DNA of 17,810 nucleotides from Candidatus Eiseniibacteriota bacterium (GTDB taxonomy: Bacteria > Eisenbacteria > RBG-16-71-46 > SZUA-252): NCBI GenBank assembly GCA_016880395.1, contig JAEHDN010000124.1, positions 1-17,810 of the forward strand, given 5' to 3'. Both the position numbers and the translations under genes were made by a program. A model generated the notes under the pieces. That model ran no database searches. It was not told the DNA's origin and saw only the letters and a list, made by a program, of their open reading frames with translations. Of the stretch, positions 5,985 through 13,697 are shown piece after piece. Position 1 is the first letter of the stretch; the number at the start of each line of letters is the position of its first letter.

Positions 5985-6884
5985 ATGAACCGATACCGTC
6001 CCAGCACGTTGCGGGCAGTCACGCTCGCCGCAGCCGCATTCCTCGTCCTCGCCTCTCCTCTCGTTTCGTATGGTCCCCATCCGGCTCCCGGCACGGCGCT
6101 TGCCGCCGACCAGGCCCCGCCCGGCAGTTCGAGTGTTGCCGACGCGCAGGCGCTCGTGAAGAAGAACCCCAAGGACCCCAACGCGTATTTTGCGCTGGGC
6201 ACCGCATATCGCAGGGCTGGCCGCGGCCAGGACGCTCTCCAGGCGTTTCAGAAGATGGCCGCCCTCGTCCCGAGCGAGGCCGCCCCGCACGTGAGCCTCG
6301 GCGCCGTGTACATGGACATGAAGCGCCCGCAGGACGCATACCGCGAGTTCAAGAAGGCGATCCAGCTCGATCCGACCGATTCGTCGGCCCACCTCAACCT
6401 CGGCAACTACTACATGACTCAGGGAAAGCGCGACGATGCCTGGGTGTCGTTGAAGAAGGCCACGGAGCTCAAGCCGCCGCTTCCAGACGCCTGGGTGAAC
6501 CTGGGCCTGATCCAGGCCGAGACCGGCAAGGTCGAGGACGCCATCGTCTCCTACAAGAAGGCTCTCGAAATCGATTCCACCAACGTCCGCGCGCTCTGCA
6601 ACCTCGGGAACGCCAATTACGGGATGGGGCGCATTCCCGATGCCACCGCGATGTACAAGAGGGCCCTGAAGCTGGACGCCAAGAATCAGGAAGCGCTCTA
6701 CAACATGGGCGTGGCCTTCGCGGACGCGCAGATCTATCACGAGGCCATCGCCTACTGGACCAAGGTGGTGGCCATCGACTCGACGACCACGATCTCCGAG
6801 AGCGCGCGCGGCAGCATCCAGGTCCTGCAGGACTTCCTCGACCAGCAGAAGAAGTCGTCGGCCCCAACCACCGGGAACCAGTGA
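5985..6884 (+). CDS. Exported TPR-repeat protein
   Basis: 299 residues. An N-terminal signal sequence (basic start, hydrophobic AVTLAAAAFLVLAS, likely cleavage after the ALA at 38-40) sends it to the periplasm. Residues ~65-268 form about six 34-residue tetratricopeptide repeats in register, with the usual pattern at each turn (AYFALGTAYRRAGR, AHLNLGNYYMTQGK, AWVNLGLIQAETGK, ALCNLGNANYGMGR, ALYNMGVAFADAQI). The tail is short and polar. TPR superhelices bind partner proteins or peptides; no enzymatic domain is present. It is the first gene of a likely three-gene operon with a TPR lipoprotein and a cyclophilin, suggesting envelope protein assembly or folding; that link is inferred. Confidence 0.88.
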   Translation: MNRYRPSTLRAVTLAAAAFLVLASPLVSYGPHPAPGTALAADQAPPGSSSVADAQALVKKNPKDPNAYFALGTAYRRAGRGQDALQAFQKMAALVPSEAAPHVSLGAVYMDMKRPQDAYREFKKAIQLDPTDSSAHLNLGNYYMTQGKRDDAWVSLKKATELKPPLPDAWVNLGLIQAETGKVEDAIVSYKKALEIDSTNVRALCNLGNANYGMGRIPDATAMYKRALKLDAKNQEALYNMGVAFADAQIYHEAIAYWTKVVAIDSTTTISESARGSIQVLQDFLDQQKKSSAPTTGNQ

Positions 6885-6927
6885 GCGAGCCGGCGCCGCT
6901 CCCAGGCGAGCGCCGGGGTCCCGATCC

Positions 6928-6934
6928 AGGGAGG
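6928..6934 (+). promoter_or_regulatory. Ribosome binding site setting the TPR lipoprotein start
   Basis: AGGGAGG ends nine nucleotides before ATG 6944. This favours 6944 over the upstream GTG at 6881, which overlaps the previous stop but would place 21 extra polar residues before the lipoprotein signal. Confidence 0.75.
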
Positions 6935-6943
6935 TCCGAGAAG

Positions 6944-8173
6944 ATGCCGGTACGACGGCCTTCGCATCATCCAGCGCATGCCCTGATCCTGCTCCTCCTC
7001 GCGGCCGGCTGCGCGTCGCACGGCAGCAAGGTCGCGCCAGCCACGACCGCCGCCGCGGCGCCCGCTCGGCCCGTCGATCACGTGGCCGCCGGCAACGACC
7101 TGATGAGCCGGAACCTCCTCGACGACGCGGAGCACGAGTTCCGTCTCGCCCTCGAGTCGGATCCGAACGATCTCGCAGCTCTCGCGGGGCTCGGCCGCGT
7201 CCACGTGCTGCGCGGTCAATATCAGGAAGCCGTTCCGTCGCTCGAGCGGGCGACCCGGGTCTCGAGCCAGACGGTGGCGGCGTTCCGCTCGCTGGGGGAC
7301 GCGTACGCCGCGATGGGAGACGCTCCGAAGGCAGCGACGGCCTACCGGCAGGCGGTGGCGCTCGCGCCACAAGATCTCGCGACGCGCGGATCCCTGGCTC
7401 GCGTGCTCACTGACGTTGGGGAGTACGGAGAGGCCCGGGAGATCTGCGTCGCGACGCTGCGCATGGCGAAGGGCAATCCGGGGGAGCTGGCGCATGCCTA
7501 CCGGCAGCTCGGCGAGGTGTACGCGGCCGAGGGGAAGACGCCCGATGCGATGTCCGCGCTCTACAAGGCCGGGGAGCTCCTCCCCGCCGATCCCGAGATC
7601 GCGCGCAGTCTGGGGCAGTGCGCGGTGCGGGGCGGCCTGTACGCGGAGGCGGCCGCAGCCTACTCGCGGCTCCTCACGCTCGCCCCGCTCGACGTGAACG
7701 CGAAGAAGCAGCTCGCCTGGGTGGACTTCAAGCTGGAGCGCTACCCGGTTGCGATCAAGAACTACGAAGCCGTGCTGGACTCGCTGGGCAACGTGGACCG
7801 CTACTACCTCGCGCAGGCCTATGCGAAGTCCAACAAGGTCGACCGCGCCGTGGATCTCTTCCGGGAGGTCGCGCGGGCGGACCCGCAGAACTACAAGGGC
7901 GTGTATTGCAACATGGCCTACGCGTACTACGACGCAAGCCGCTACCAGCGGGCGATCGAAGTGGCGCGCGAGGGCCTCGCCGGAGACTCCGCCAGCGCGT
8001 GTCTCCGATTCTGCTGGGCACAGGCGCTGGACAAACTCGGCCGCCACGAGGACGCCATCCCGGTCTTCGAGGCGGTTCTCGGCGATCCGGCTTACGCCGA
8101 GCCGGCGAAGCGTGAGCTGGAACGCCAGCGCCGCATCGTCCGGCTCCTCAAGTCGAAAGATCGTGCGGACTGA
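6944..8173 (+). CDS. TPR-repeat lipoprotein
   Basis: 409 residues from the preferred ATG. A short signal (MPVRRPSHHPAHALILLLL) leads to AAGC at 20-23, with Cys23 the probable lipidated residue. The -3 position is Ala rather than the commoner Leu, so the lipobox is slightly atypical. An Ala/Pro-rich linker (~30-45) precedes ten or so TPR-like units that fill the rest (for example AALAGLGRVHVLRGQYQEAV, then AAFRSLGDAYAAMGDAPKAA). It is expected to be anchored to a membrane by its lipid and to act as a scaffold. The 59-nt gap after the first TPR gene and 33 nt before the cyclophilin gene support one operon. Starting instead at GTG 6881 would give 430 residues. Confidence 0.88.
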   Translation: MPVRRPSHHPAHALILLLLAAGCASHGSKVAPATTAAAAPARPVDHVAAGNDLMSRNLLDDAEHEFRLALESDPNDLAALAGLGRVHVLRGQYQEAVPSLERATRVSSQTVAAFRSLGDAYAAMGDAPKAATAYRQAVALAPQDLATRGSLARVLTDVGEYGEAREICVATLRMAKGNPGELAHAYRQLGEVYAAEGKTPDAMSALYKAGELLPADPEIARSLGQCAVRGGLYAEAAAAYSRLLTLAPLDVNAKKQLAWVDFKLERYPVAIKNYEAVLDSLGNVDRYYLAQAYAKSNKVDRAVDLFREVARADPQNYKGVYCNMAYAYYDASRYQRAIEVAREGLAGDSASACLRFCWAQALDKLGRHEDAIPVFEAVLGDPAYAEPAKRELERQRRIVRLLKSKDRAD

Positions 8174-8189
8174 CGTGGGTCATCCCACG
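8174..8189 (+). other. Short stem-loop in the TPR-cyclophilin junction
   Basis: CGTGGG and CCCACG pair around a TCAT loop immediately after the TGA at 8171-8173, just upstream of the cyclophilin ribosome site (AAGGAGG, 8196-8202). It is too small for a confident terminator and could tune expression or mRNA processing. Confidence 0.35.
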
Positions 8190-8206
8190 CATGGCAAGGA
8201 GGATCG

Positions 8207-9025
8207 ATGGTTTCAGGATTCATTCGGTACACGGGCGTGATGCTCGCGCTCGGCGCACTCGGCGCCGTCCCCGCGTGGGCCGCCGCCACCAAGGGCAAGA
8301 GCGCGGCCTCGTCCGACGAGGTCGCGGTGATGGAGACCACCAAGGGGCGCATGGTGTTCGAGTTCTGGGACAAGGACGCCCCCAAGACGGTGGACAATTT
8401 CAAGAAGCTGACTCGCCAGGGCTTCTTCGACGGCACAGGATTCCACAGGATCATCAAGGGCTTCATGGTCCAGGGCGGTGACCCGAAGTCGAAGAATCCG
8501 AAGGCGCCAGACCTCGGCACCGGCGATCCGGGCTATACGATTCCGGACGAGTTCAACGCGCACAAGCACGTCGCGGGCGTCATCTCGATGGCGCACAGCG
8601 CCGCGGCCAACTCCGGCGGCTCCCAGTTCTTCATCATGGACGGGGCGGCATCCTCGCTGGACGGCAAGTACACGGCCTTCGGACACCTCATCGAGGGCAT
8701 GAACGTCCTCAAGGACATCGCGAGCACCCCGGTCGGGATGAATCCCATGATGGGCGAGAAGTCGAAGCCCCTCGAGTGGACCACGGTCAAGTCCGTGAAG
8801 ATCGTCCCGCGCTCGTCGCTCGCCAAGGCTTCGGGTGGGGCCGAGGGAGCCAAGCCCGCGCCGGCTGTCGCGGCCGAGGTGAAGAGCGTTCCCGCGGCGG
8901 AGCAGGCGCCCGCCAAGGCGGCGGCGGCAAGTACACCCGCGGCCACCAAGGCCGAGGAGGCGGTTCCGCCCACTGCGCCACCCGCGGCTCCCGCGGACTC
9001 GGTGCACAAGGACGGCGGCCACTAG
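8207..9025 (+). CDS. Exported cyclophilin-type peptidyl-prolyl isomerase
   Basis: 272 residues. The signal peptide is residues 1-26 with an AWA cleavage site. The cyclophilin domain (~38-201) keeps the catalytic core: FHRIIKGFMVQGGD with Arg81, SGGSQFFI at 136-143, and the AFGHLIEGMNVL end. It would speed cis-trans isomerisation of Xaa-Pro bonds in periplasmic proteins, like PpiA. Residues ~202-272 are a low-complexity Ala/Pro/Lys/Glu tail absent from ordinary cyclophilins, perhaps a spacer or wall-contacting segment. AAGGAGG four nucleotides before ATG sets the start. It is last in the TPR operon and is followed by a strong terminator. Confidence 0.93.
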   Translation: MVSGFIRYTGVMLALGALGAVPAWAAATKGKSAASSDEVAVMETTKGRMVFEFWDKDAPKTVDNFKKLTRQGFFDGTGFHRIIKGFMVQGGDPKSKNPKAPDLGTGDPGYTIPDEFNAHKHVAGVISMAHSAAANSGGSQFFIMDGAASSLDGKYTAFGHLIEGMNVLKDIASTPVGMNPMMGEKSKPLEWTTVKSVKIVPRSSLAKASGGAEGAKPAPAVAAEVKSVPAAEQAPAKAAAASTPAATKAEEAVPPTAPPAAPADSVHKDGGH

Positions 9026-9068
9026 ACGACACGGCGCCGGCGGCGATCCCGCCGAGCGCGAACGGCAC

Positions 9069-9104
9069 GGGGCGGGCGCGGTTGCGCCCGCCCCCTTCGT
9101 TTTG
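9069..9104 (+). terminator. Intrinsic terminator closing the TPR-cyclophilin operon
   Basis: A perfect 11-bp GC stem, GGGGCGGGCGC (9069-9079) with GCGCCCGCCCC (9084-9094), has a GGTT loop and is followed by CTTCGTTTT. Stem strength plus the T-rich run make this the clearest Rho-independent terminator in the window. Confidence 0.85.
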
Positions 9105-9166
9105 GTAAACTTGTAGACGCTTTTTACGCCCCCCGCATGTGTTGCTCCCGGTCCACGAGGAGATCG

Positions 9167-10327
9167 ATGGCGCGCGTCTACCTCGACCACAACGCCTCCA
9201 CGCAGGTCCGCCCCGAGGTCCTCGAGGCGATGCTTCCGTACTTCAGCCAGCACTTCGGCAACGCCTCGAGCGTCCACGCCTTCGGGCAGGAGGCGCGGGC
9301 CGCGGTCGAGGACGCGAGAGCCCAGGTGGCCGCATTCCTGAACGCCTCGCCCGGAGAGATCGTGCTGACCGGCGGGGGCACCGAATCGGACAACATGGCC
9401 GTGATCGGCGGCGCGCGCGCGTGCGCGTCGAAGGGGCGGCACGTGGTGACGACATCGATCGAGCACGACGCCGTGCGGCAGGCCGCCGACCTGCTCGAGC
9501 AGGAGGGCTTCGAGGTCACCCGCGTCGCCCCCGGGCCCGACGGTCGCGTCGCGCCGGAGGCGATCGAGGCGGCGCTCCGTCCCGACACCATCCTCGTCTC
9601 GGTCATGGCCTCCAACAACGAGACGGGCGTGATCCAGCCGATGGCCGAGATCGGCGCGATCTGCGCGAAGCGCAGCGTGCCGTTCCACACCGACGCGGTG
9701 CAGGCGGCGGGGAAGATCCCGATCGACGTGAGCGCATGGCAGGCCACGCTCGCGACCATCACCGCGCACAAGTTCTATGGGCCGAAGGGAGCGGGGGCGC
9801 TCTACGTGCGCCGCGGCTTCAAGTGCGCGCCGCTGCAGGTGGGCGGGGAGCACGAGCGCGGGCGGCGGGCGGGAACCGAGAACGTCCCCGCCATCGTGGG
9901 GCTCGGGCGCGCGTGCGAGCTGGCGTCGGAGGACCTGACCGCTTCGGTTCCGCGGATCGCGGCGCTCCGGGACCGGCTCGAGGCCGGCCTCGCCGAGCGC
10001 GTGCCGCAGATCGTCCGGCACGGCGCGGCCGCGCCCAGGGTCTGCAACACGGCCCACGTCTCGTTCATCGGAGCGGAGGGGGAGCACCTCATCCTGAGCC
10101 TCGACATGAAGGGGATCGCGGTCTCGAGCGGGGCCGCGTGCAAGTCGGGGTCCTCGCATCCGTCCCATGTCCTCCTCGCGATGGGCGTTTCGGCCTCCGT
10201 CGCGCAGGCGGCGGTGCGGTTCAGTCTCGGCCGATGTACCACCGAGGCCGAGATCGACCGCGTGCTCGAGATCATCCCCGGCGTCGTCGAGAAGCTCCGC
10301 CAAGGCTCCCCGACTCTCGCCTCCTGA
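9167..10327 (+). CDS. Cysteine desulfurase (NifS/IscS type)
   Basis: 386 residues; a PLP-dependent enzyme that takes sulfur from L-cysteine and passes it on as a protein persulfide. The family opening YLDHNAST is at 5-12. Other marks are GGGTESDN, SIEHDAV with the cofactor-stacking His, SNNETGV, HTDAVQAAGK, and the Schiff-base Lys202 in TAHKFYGPKG. The persulfide Cys325 sits in VSSGAACKSGSSHPSHVL, the class-I loop. ATG 9167 is chosen over 9137 because it aligns with the family N-terminus and has GAGGAG at 9157-9162. There is no IscU or other cluster-scaffold gene beside it. The adjoining mnmA suggests it serves tRNA thiolation, as the yrvO-mnmA pair does in Bacillus, though Fe-S supply remains possible. 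I therefore assign no symbol. Confidence 0.95.
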   Translation: MARVYLDHNASTQVRPEVLEAMLPYFSQHFGNASSVHAFGQEARAAVEDARAQVAAFLNASPGEIVLTGGGTESDNMAVIGGARACASKGRHVVTTSIEHDAVRQAADLLEQEGFEVTRVAPGPDGRVAPEAIEAALRPDTILVSVMASNNETGVIQPMAEIGAICAKRSVPFHTDAVQAAGKIPIDVSAWQATLATITAHKFYGPKGAGALYVRRGFKCAPLQVGGEHERGRRAGTENVPAIVGLGRACELASEDLTASVPRIAALRDRLEAGLAERVPQIVRHGAAAPRVCNTAHVSFIGAEGEHLILSLDMKGIAVSSGAACKSGSSHPSHVLLAMGVSASVAQAAVRFSLGRCTTEAEIDRVLEIIPGVVEKLRQGSPTLAS

Positions 10328-10334
10328 TTCCCAC

Positions 10335-10339
10335 GGAGG
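10335..10339 (+). promoter_or_regulatory. Ribosome site pointing to a CTG start for mnmA
   Basis: GGAGG lies four nucleotides before CTG 10344, the same spacing as for the desulfurase and cyclophilin genes. No ATG, GTG or TTG in this frame lies between here and the PP-loop strand. The next ATG (10386) would remove that strand. Confidence 0.5.
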
Positions 10340-10343
10340 CCCC

Positions 10344-11447
10344 CTGAACTTCCTTCCCGATCGGCCCTCGACCGTCCTGGTCGCGATGAGCGGCGGCGTG
10401 GACAGCGCCGTCGCGGCGGCGCTGCTCGCCGAGCGCGGACACACGGTGATCGGCGTCACCATGAAGCTCTGGTGCTACGCCGAGGGCCCGTCCCCCTCGC
10501 GCGGTTGCTGCACGCTCGAGGCGATCGACGACTGCCGCCTCGCGGCCCGGCGTCTCGGATTCGCGCACTACGTGCTCGATCTCGAGGAGCCCTTCCGCCG
10601 CCACGTCATCGAGGACTTCGTGGGGGAGTACCTGGCCGGCCGCACGCCCAACCCATGCGTCCAGTGCAACAACTGGCTCAAGTTCGGGGAGCTTTTGCGA
10701 GCGGCCGAGCGCTTCGAGTGCGACTACGTCGCCACGGGGCACTACGCGCGGCGGGACGTCCTCGCGGACGGCTCGTCGGCGCTCGTCCGCGCGAGCGATC
10801 GAGCGAAGGATCAGTAGTACGTGCTCTGGGGGCTGACGCAGGACGCGCTCCGGAAGGCGCTCTTCCCGATCGGAGACCTCGCGAAGGAGGAGGTGCGCGC
10901 CGCGGCCCGCCGGCTCGGGCTCTCGGTCGCGGACAAACGGGAGAGCCAGGACATCTGCTTCGTCGAAGGTCGCTCCTATCTCGACTTCCTGAAGGAGCGC
11001 TTTCCGGACCGGCTCGCGGCGTCGCCGCGGGGCGAGGTACGGGACGGCGAGGGGCAGGCCCTCGGCACGCACGAGGGGATCCACGCCTTCACGATCGGCC
11101 AGCGCCGCGGGCTCGGCGTCGCATCGCCGAGCCGCCGCTACGTGACGCGGATCGACGCGGCCACGGGGACCGTCGAGGTGGGGGACGAGGTCGCTCTGCT
11201 CCGCCGCGAGGCCTTCCTCGAGCGCGTCTCCTACCCGTCGGGGGTCACGCCGGAGGCGTCCTTCCGCGCTCATGGAAAGATCCGCTACGCGCACGCTCCC
11301 GCGGCAGCGGAGGTCTGGCCAAGCCCGGGCGCGACCGCCCGCGTGGTCTTCGACGAGCCGCAGCGCGCCATGACCCCTGGCCAGTCGCTCGTCCTCTACG
11401 ATGGGGACCGCGTGGTCGCCGGCGGCGTGATCGAGCGCGTGCCGTGA
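10344..11447 (+). pseudogene. mnmA: tRNA 2-thiouridine(34) synthase MnmA, interrupted by an in-frame TAG
   Basis: If the TAG is read as an amino acid, this is one 367-residue protein of normal MnmA length. The enzyme adenylates U34 of Lys/Glu/Gln tRNAs and inserts sulfur. Visible are the ATP PP-loop SGGVDS (16-21), Cys105 in TPNPCVQCN, and the persulfide Cys205 in ESQDICF. The beta-barrel C-terminal part ends VVAGGVIERVP. Codon 158 (10815-10817) is TAG where the family has Ser/Thr in KDQ(S/T)Y; one change from TCG would explain it. Both sides are otherwise intact and in the same frame (10344-10814 and 10818-11447), so the break is recent, a read error, or a readthrough site. A restart at GTG 10821 has no ribosome site, and neither half alone has both catalytic cysteines. 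The start is unsettled: CTG 10344 or ATG 10386. Confidence 0.88.
10815..10817 (+). other. In-frame amber codon in mnmA
   Basis: CAG-TAG-TAC replaces the expected Gln-Ser/Thr-Tyr of the KDQ(S/T)Y motif. TAG ends at least five other genes in this window (DUF481, the 91-residue membrane protein, cyclophilin, YyaL-like, ada), so general reassignment of TAG is not supported. Confidence 0.9.
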
Positions 11448-13552
11448 CCGAGACCCCTCCGAGGAACCGCCTCGCGCGCGAGAAGAGCCCCTACCTCCTC
11501 CAGCACGCCGGCAACCCGGTCGACTGGTATCCCTGGGGCGAGGAAGCCTTCGCCAAGGCGCGCGCCGAGGACAAGCCGATCTTCCTGTCGATCGGCTACT
11601 CCACCTGCCACTGGTGCCACGTCATGGAGCGCGAGTCGTTCGAGCGCGAGGAGATCGGCCGCATCCTGAACGAGCACTTCGTGGCCATCAAGGTGGATCG
11701 CGAGGAGCGGCCCGACGTGGATCACATCTACATGACGGTCTGCCAGGCGCTCACCGGAAGCGGCGGATGGCCGCTGACCGTCTTGCTCACTCCAGCGCGC
11801 GAGCCATTCTTCGCGGGCACCTACTTCCCGCCCGAAACCAAATTCGGTCGGCCGGGCCTCAAGGATCTGCTCTACCAGATCGTCGGGGCGTGGGACGGGC
11901 AGCGCGACCAGATCCTCACGGTGGCGTCGCAGATCACGGAGGCGATCCGCCCCAATTTCGCGGCTCACCCCGGCGATCGACTCGACGAGACCGCGCTGCG
12001 CGCGGCCTTCGACGACCTCGCGGCGCGCCACGACGCGGAGCACGGCGGATTCGGATCGGCCCCCAAGTTCCCGACGCCCCACCAGCTCTCGTTCCTCCTC
12101 CGGTGGTGGGCCAGGAGCGGCGACCAGGGCGCCCTCGCGATGGTCGAGAACACGCTCCAGGCGATGCGGCGCGGCGGAATCTACGATCACGTCGGGTTCG
12201 GCTTCCACCGCTACGCCACCGACCGCGCCTGGCGCGTGCCCCACTTCGAGAAGATGCTCTACGACCAGGCGCTGCTCCTCGTCGCGTACGTCGAGGCGTT
12301 CCAGGCGACCGGGCAGCCGCTCTACGCCGGAGTCGCGAGCGAGATCGTCGCCTACGTGGGACGGCGCCTCACCTCTCCGGAAGGAGCGTTCTATTCCGCC
12401 GAGGATGCCGACAGCGAAGGGGAGGAAGGGAAGTTCTACGTCTGGACGCGCGAGGAGATCGACGAGGTGCTGGGCCCGGAGCGCGGCGCACTCTACGCGC
12501 GCGCCTACGGCATCGAGCGGGAGGGAAACTGGGTCGACGAGGCGCACGGAACGAGGCCCGGGACCAACATCCCCTACCTGGACGAGGATCCCGCGGCGAT
12601 CGCCGGCGAGCTCTCGGGCGATCTCGCGACGCTCGCGCTGGAGCTCGAGGCCTGCCGCCTCCTGCTCGAGGAGGCGCGCGATCGGCGCCCGCGGCCTCAT
12701 CGCGACGACAAGATCCTCACGGCCTGGAACGGCCTCATGGCCGCGGCCCTCGCCAAGGCGGCACGCGCGCTCGACCGGCCCGCGTACGCGCAAATGGCCG
12801 CCCGCGCGATCGAGTTCCTGAGCGCGAAGCTGAGGCGCGACGACGGCCGGCTCCTCGCACGCTATCGGGAGGGAGAAGCGGCTCATCTGGGATATCTCGA
12901 CGACTACGCGTTCGTGCTGTGGGCGCGGCTCGAGCTCTACGAGGCGACGTTCGATCCGGCCCATCTTCGGGAGGCGGACGCGCTCGCGCGCGAGATGGAC
13001 CGCCTCTTCTGGGACGCCGCCGAGGGGGGCTACTTCTTTACGGGCGTGGACGCGGAGCCGCTCCTCGCGCGAACCAAGGAGTCCTACGACGGGGCGGTTC
13101 CCTCCGGCAACTCGGTCGCCGCCCTCGCGCTCATCCGCCTGTCCAAGATGACCGGGGATGCGTTCGGCGAAGAGCGGGGCCGCGCGGTCCTCGACGCCTT
13201 CTCCGGCTCGGTCACGTCGCATCCGACCGGACACACGTTCCTGCTCGCGGCGCTCGACCTCGCGCTCGGACCCGCACAGGAGATCGTGATCACCGGCGCC
13301 TCGGACGATCCGGAGGCAGCCGCAATGGTCCGCGAGGCGGGGCGTCGATTCCTGCCCCGGGCCGTGCTTCTCGGCGTCACTCCGGAGACGCGGGGGGACC
13401 TGGGTGCGCTCGTCTCCACGCTCGGCTCCTTCCCCCCCATCGAAAAAAAGGGGAGAGCGTACCTTTGCGAGGGGTATCATTGCGGTGCGCCCCGTTCGAC
13501 GGTACAGGAACTGGCTGCCGCGCTTCGCACCGCAGGTCCCGCCTCTCCCTAG
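11444..13552 (+). CDS. YyaL/DUF255 thioredoxin-fold protein (spermatogenesis-associated protein 20 family)
   Basis: 702 residues, normal for the family. The N-terminal ~165 residues form the DUF255 thioredoxin-like domain: RLAREKSPYLLQHAGNPVDW, then the CHWC motif at Cys55-Cys58 (GYSTCHWCHVMERESFE), and DREERPDVDHIYM. The rest is an alpha/alpha-barrel like N-acylglucosamine 2-epimerases (FGSAPKFPTPHQL, WRVPHFEKMLYDQALL, KILTAWNGLMAAAL). The biochemical function of the family is not established; a redox or sulfur-related role is suggested by CxxC. The GTG start overlaps the mnmA TGA as GTGA, so translation was probably coupled to mnmA. The frame is open upstream into mnmA, but family conservation begins at RNRLAREKSP. 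Confidence 0.92.
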   Translation: MTETPPRNRLAREKSPYLLQHAGNPVDWYPWGEEAFAKARAEDKPIFLSIGYSTCHWCHVMERESFEREEIGRILNEHFVAIKVDREERPDVDHIYMTVCQALTGSGGWPLTVLLTPAREPFFAGTYFPPETKFGRPGLKDLLYQIVGAWDGQRDQILTVASQITEAIRPNFAAHPGDRLDETALRAAFDDLAARHDAEHGGFGSAPKFPTPHQLSFLLRWWARSGDQGALAMVENTLQAMRRGGIYDHVGFGFHRYATDRAWRVPHFEKMLYDQALLLVAYVEAFQATGQPLYAGVASEIVAYVGRRLTSPEGAFYSAEDADSEGEEGKFYVWTREEIDEVLGPERGALYARAYGIEREGNWVDEAHGTRPGTNIPYLDEDPAAIAGELSGDLATLALELEACRLLLEEARDRRPRPHRDDKILTAWNGLMAAALAKAARALDRPAYAQMAARAIEFLSAKLRRDDGRLLARYREGEAAHLGYLDDYAFVLWARLELYEATFDPAHLREADALAREMDRLFWDAAEGGYFFTGVDAEPLLARTKESYDGAVPSGNSVAALALIRLSKMTGDAFGEERGRAVLDAFSGSVTSHPTGHTFLLAALDLALGPAQEIVITGASDDPEAAAMVREAGRRFLPRAVLLGVTPETRGDLGALVSTLGSFPPIEKKGRAYLCEGYHCGAPRSTVQELAAALRTAGPASP

Positions 13553-13595
13553 CCTCCGAACGGTCCTGCAACGCCCCGGGCTGCTCCGCCTTTGG

Positions 13596-13605
13596 GTAGA
13601 TCTAC
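13596..13605. promoter_or_regulatory. Perfect palindrome upstream of the kinase-regulator gene
   Basis: GTAGATCTAC is a 10-bp perfect palindrome in the 145-nt spacer, 92 nt before the start at 13698. A weak promoter-like pair, TTGCGG (13614-13619) and CATAAC (13636-13641) at 16-nt spacing, lies just downstream. It could be an operator for the encoded NarL-type regulator, but this is speculative. Confidence 0.25.
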
Positions 13606-13697
13606 GTATTGCTTTGCGGGCGCCGGGTGGGTTTCCATAACTGGAAGCGGCCTGATGCCTTCCGGTCGGCCCAGCGAAGGGCTTCGAGGAGCGCGCT

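Noticed and set aside
6881..6943. Upstream GTG start for the TPR lipoprotein overlapping the previous stop
   Set aside because: It would add 21 charged/proline residues before a well-formed lipoprotein signal, and ATG 6944 has a better ribosome site.
9105..9140. Housekeeping promoter in the AT-rich patch before the desulfurase gene
   Set aside because: No -35/-10 pair with acceptable spacing and match; the patch is partly the terminator tail.
8213..10462. 749-codon minus-strand frame across the cyclophilin and desulfurase genes
   Set aside because: Both opposite-strand genes have clear family motifs; the antisense frame is low-complexity and matches nothing.
10815..10817. TAG reassigned to an amino acid throughout this organism
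   Set aside because: TAG ends DUF481, the 91-residue membrane protein, the cyclophilin, the YyaL-like gene and ada at family-appropriate positions; reassignment would extend all of them.
10821..11447. Downstream half of mnmA as an independent gene starting at GTG 10821
   Set aside because: There is no ribosome site, it starts mid-motif (YVLWGLTQ), and it lacks the PP-loop and first cysteine.
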